A stretch of 6,527 bases of DNA from UMGS1958 sp045542415 (GTDB lineage Bacteria > Bacillota > Clostridia > UBA1381), in contig JAZQKZ010000041.1 in assembly GCA_045542415.1 (NCBI GenBank), positions 1-6,527 of the forward strand, in the 5' to 3' direction. Numbering within the stretch: the first letter of the stretch is position 1; every line of letters begins with the position of its first letter. Under the pieces are notes generated by a model. It did not search any database. It was not told the origin of the DNA and saw only the letters and a program-made list of their open reading frames with translations. Below, one piece after another: positions 6,234 through 6,527 of this stretch. The position numbers were made by a program, and so were the translations under genes.

Positions 6234-6422
6234 TCACATAAACTTTTCAGGTCTTTCATTGAGTGCCAGACAAATGGCACGAAGGTCAGCGGCATCCATA
6301 GTTTGTTTGCCGTTCATAATTGCTGTGAAAGTAGCATTGGGAATACCTGCTTTCTTTGCAACAGTAGACTGATTCAGTCCTTTATTCTTGATGTAAGTGC
6401 GAACATTTTCATAAATTTTCAT
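6234..6422 (-). CDS. Small XRE/Cro-CI family transcriptional regulator, 62 aa
   Basis: A single-domain DNA-binding regulator. The helix-turn-helix runs through about residues 17-40: QSTVAKKAGIP is the second helix and turn, and NATFTAIMNGK is the recognition helix. The tail, MDAADLRAICLALNERPEKFM, is the usual end of such domains. The protein is only a DNA-binding domain, with no ligand or dimerisation module. The start is ATG at 6422, with AAGGAG 8 bases upstream (AGGAG at 6435-6431). It is the first gene after a consensus promoter, which carries a 17-bp perfect inverted repeat in its leader, so self-repression is likely. The dockerin-protein gene follows by 59 bp with only a weak hairpin between, so the regulator probably controls it as well. 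That link is inferred from arrangement. Confidence 0.9.
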   Translation of the reverse strand: MKIYENVRTYIKNKGLNQSTVAKKAGIPNATFTAIMNGKQTMDAADLRAICLALNERPEKFM

Positions 6423-6435
6423 ATCGAAAACTCCT

Positions 6436-6452
6436 TTCCAGATTTTCTGGAA
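6436..6452. promoter_or_regulatory. Perfect inverted repeat, likely operator of the XRE regulator
   Basis: TTCCAGATTTTCTGGAA has 7-bp arms around a 3-base centre and is perfectly symmetrical. It lies between the -10 box (6461-6466) and the ribosome site (6431-6435), that is, across the expected start of transcription, where a bound repressor would block initiation. The 10-mer CAGATTTTCT inside it recurs at 6500-6509, upstream of the -35 box. Confidence 0.6.
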
Positions 6453-6460
6453 TTATTTTT

Positions 6461-6489
6461 ATTATAGCACAGATATACTGTAAAGTCAA
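6461..6489 (-). promoter_or_regulatory. Sigma-A promoter of the XRE-dockerin unit
   Basis: On the minus strand the -35 is TTGACT (6489-6484) and the -10 is TATAAT (6466-6461), with a 17-bp spacer. The spacer contains a small dyad, ACAG-N5-CTGT (6469-6481). It has the same boxes and spacing as the promoter at 4508-4536. Confidence 0.85.
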
Positions 6490-6514
6490 GCCGATATTAC
6501 AGATTTTCTTGACT
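6484..6514. repeat. Inverted repeat AGTCAAG / CTTGACT mirroring the -35 box
   Basis: AGTCAAG (6484-6490) contains the -35 of the minus-strand promoter; its inverted copy CTTGACT is at 6508-6514, 17 bases away. The second copy supplies a plus-strand TTGACT, and TTGACA follows at 6521-6526, so one of these could be the -35 box of a divergent promoter whose -10 lies beyond the window. Confidence 0.35.
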
Positions 6515-6527
6515 CCTTTGTTGACAT

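Noticed and set aside
1..6527. CRISPR array, tRNA or rRNA gene
   Set aside because: No regularly spaced repeats and no tRNA arms or rRNA-like segments seen on either strand.

Overview
The window looks like accessory DNA from a low-to-moderate G+C Gram-positive anaerobe, most likely a Ruminococcus-like member of the Oscillospiraceae. The pointers are a secreted protein ending in a type I dockerin (the plug module of cellulosome and amylosome systems), strong Shine-Dalgarno sites of the AAGGAG type, two sigma-A promoters that both read TTGACT-17 bp-TATAAT, and recombinase families common in gut Firmicutes. The species cannot be fixed from the sequence alone.

Layout. Bases 2-1147 (+) hold the 3' part of a tyrosine integrase gene of the Tn916/phage type; its start lies before the window. 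Behind its stop (1153-1197) is a cluster of three copies of a 9-base motif, AGCGGACAA, two direct and one inverted, which could be integrase arm sites near the end of that element. The other genes are all on the minus strand. A terminator (1210-1252) ends a three-gene operon whose transcription order is a small serine resolvase/invertase (4474-3887), an AT-rich HEPN-domain protein of unknown function (3858-2755) and a large serine recombinase (2758-1259). The last two overlap by ATGA. The operon has its own consensus promoter (4508-4536). The intergenic region 4484-4629 also contains TTATAA-centred sequences resembling resolvase crossover sites and a 14-bp-stem terminator hairpin.

Bases 4630-6422 (minus) are a second transcription unit: a 62-residue XRE-type repressor followed by a secreted, cysteine-rich GLUG-repeat protein with a C-terminal dockerin. 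It is led by a consensus promoter (6461-6489) and a perfect 17-bp inverted repeat (6436-6452) just downstream of the -10 box, a likely operator for the regulator.

Reading as a whole. Three site-specific recombinases of three different classes sit within 4.5 kb, with clear base-composition steps: the integrase is near 50% G+C and the HEPN gene near 30% in the lines I counted by hand. This suggests nested or abutting mobile elements. The most unusual part is the HEPN gene enclosed between two serine recombinases in one transcript. It may be cargo (defence or toxin) or a working part of an undescribed mobile module; the sequence does not decide between these.
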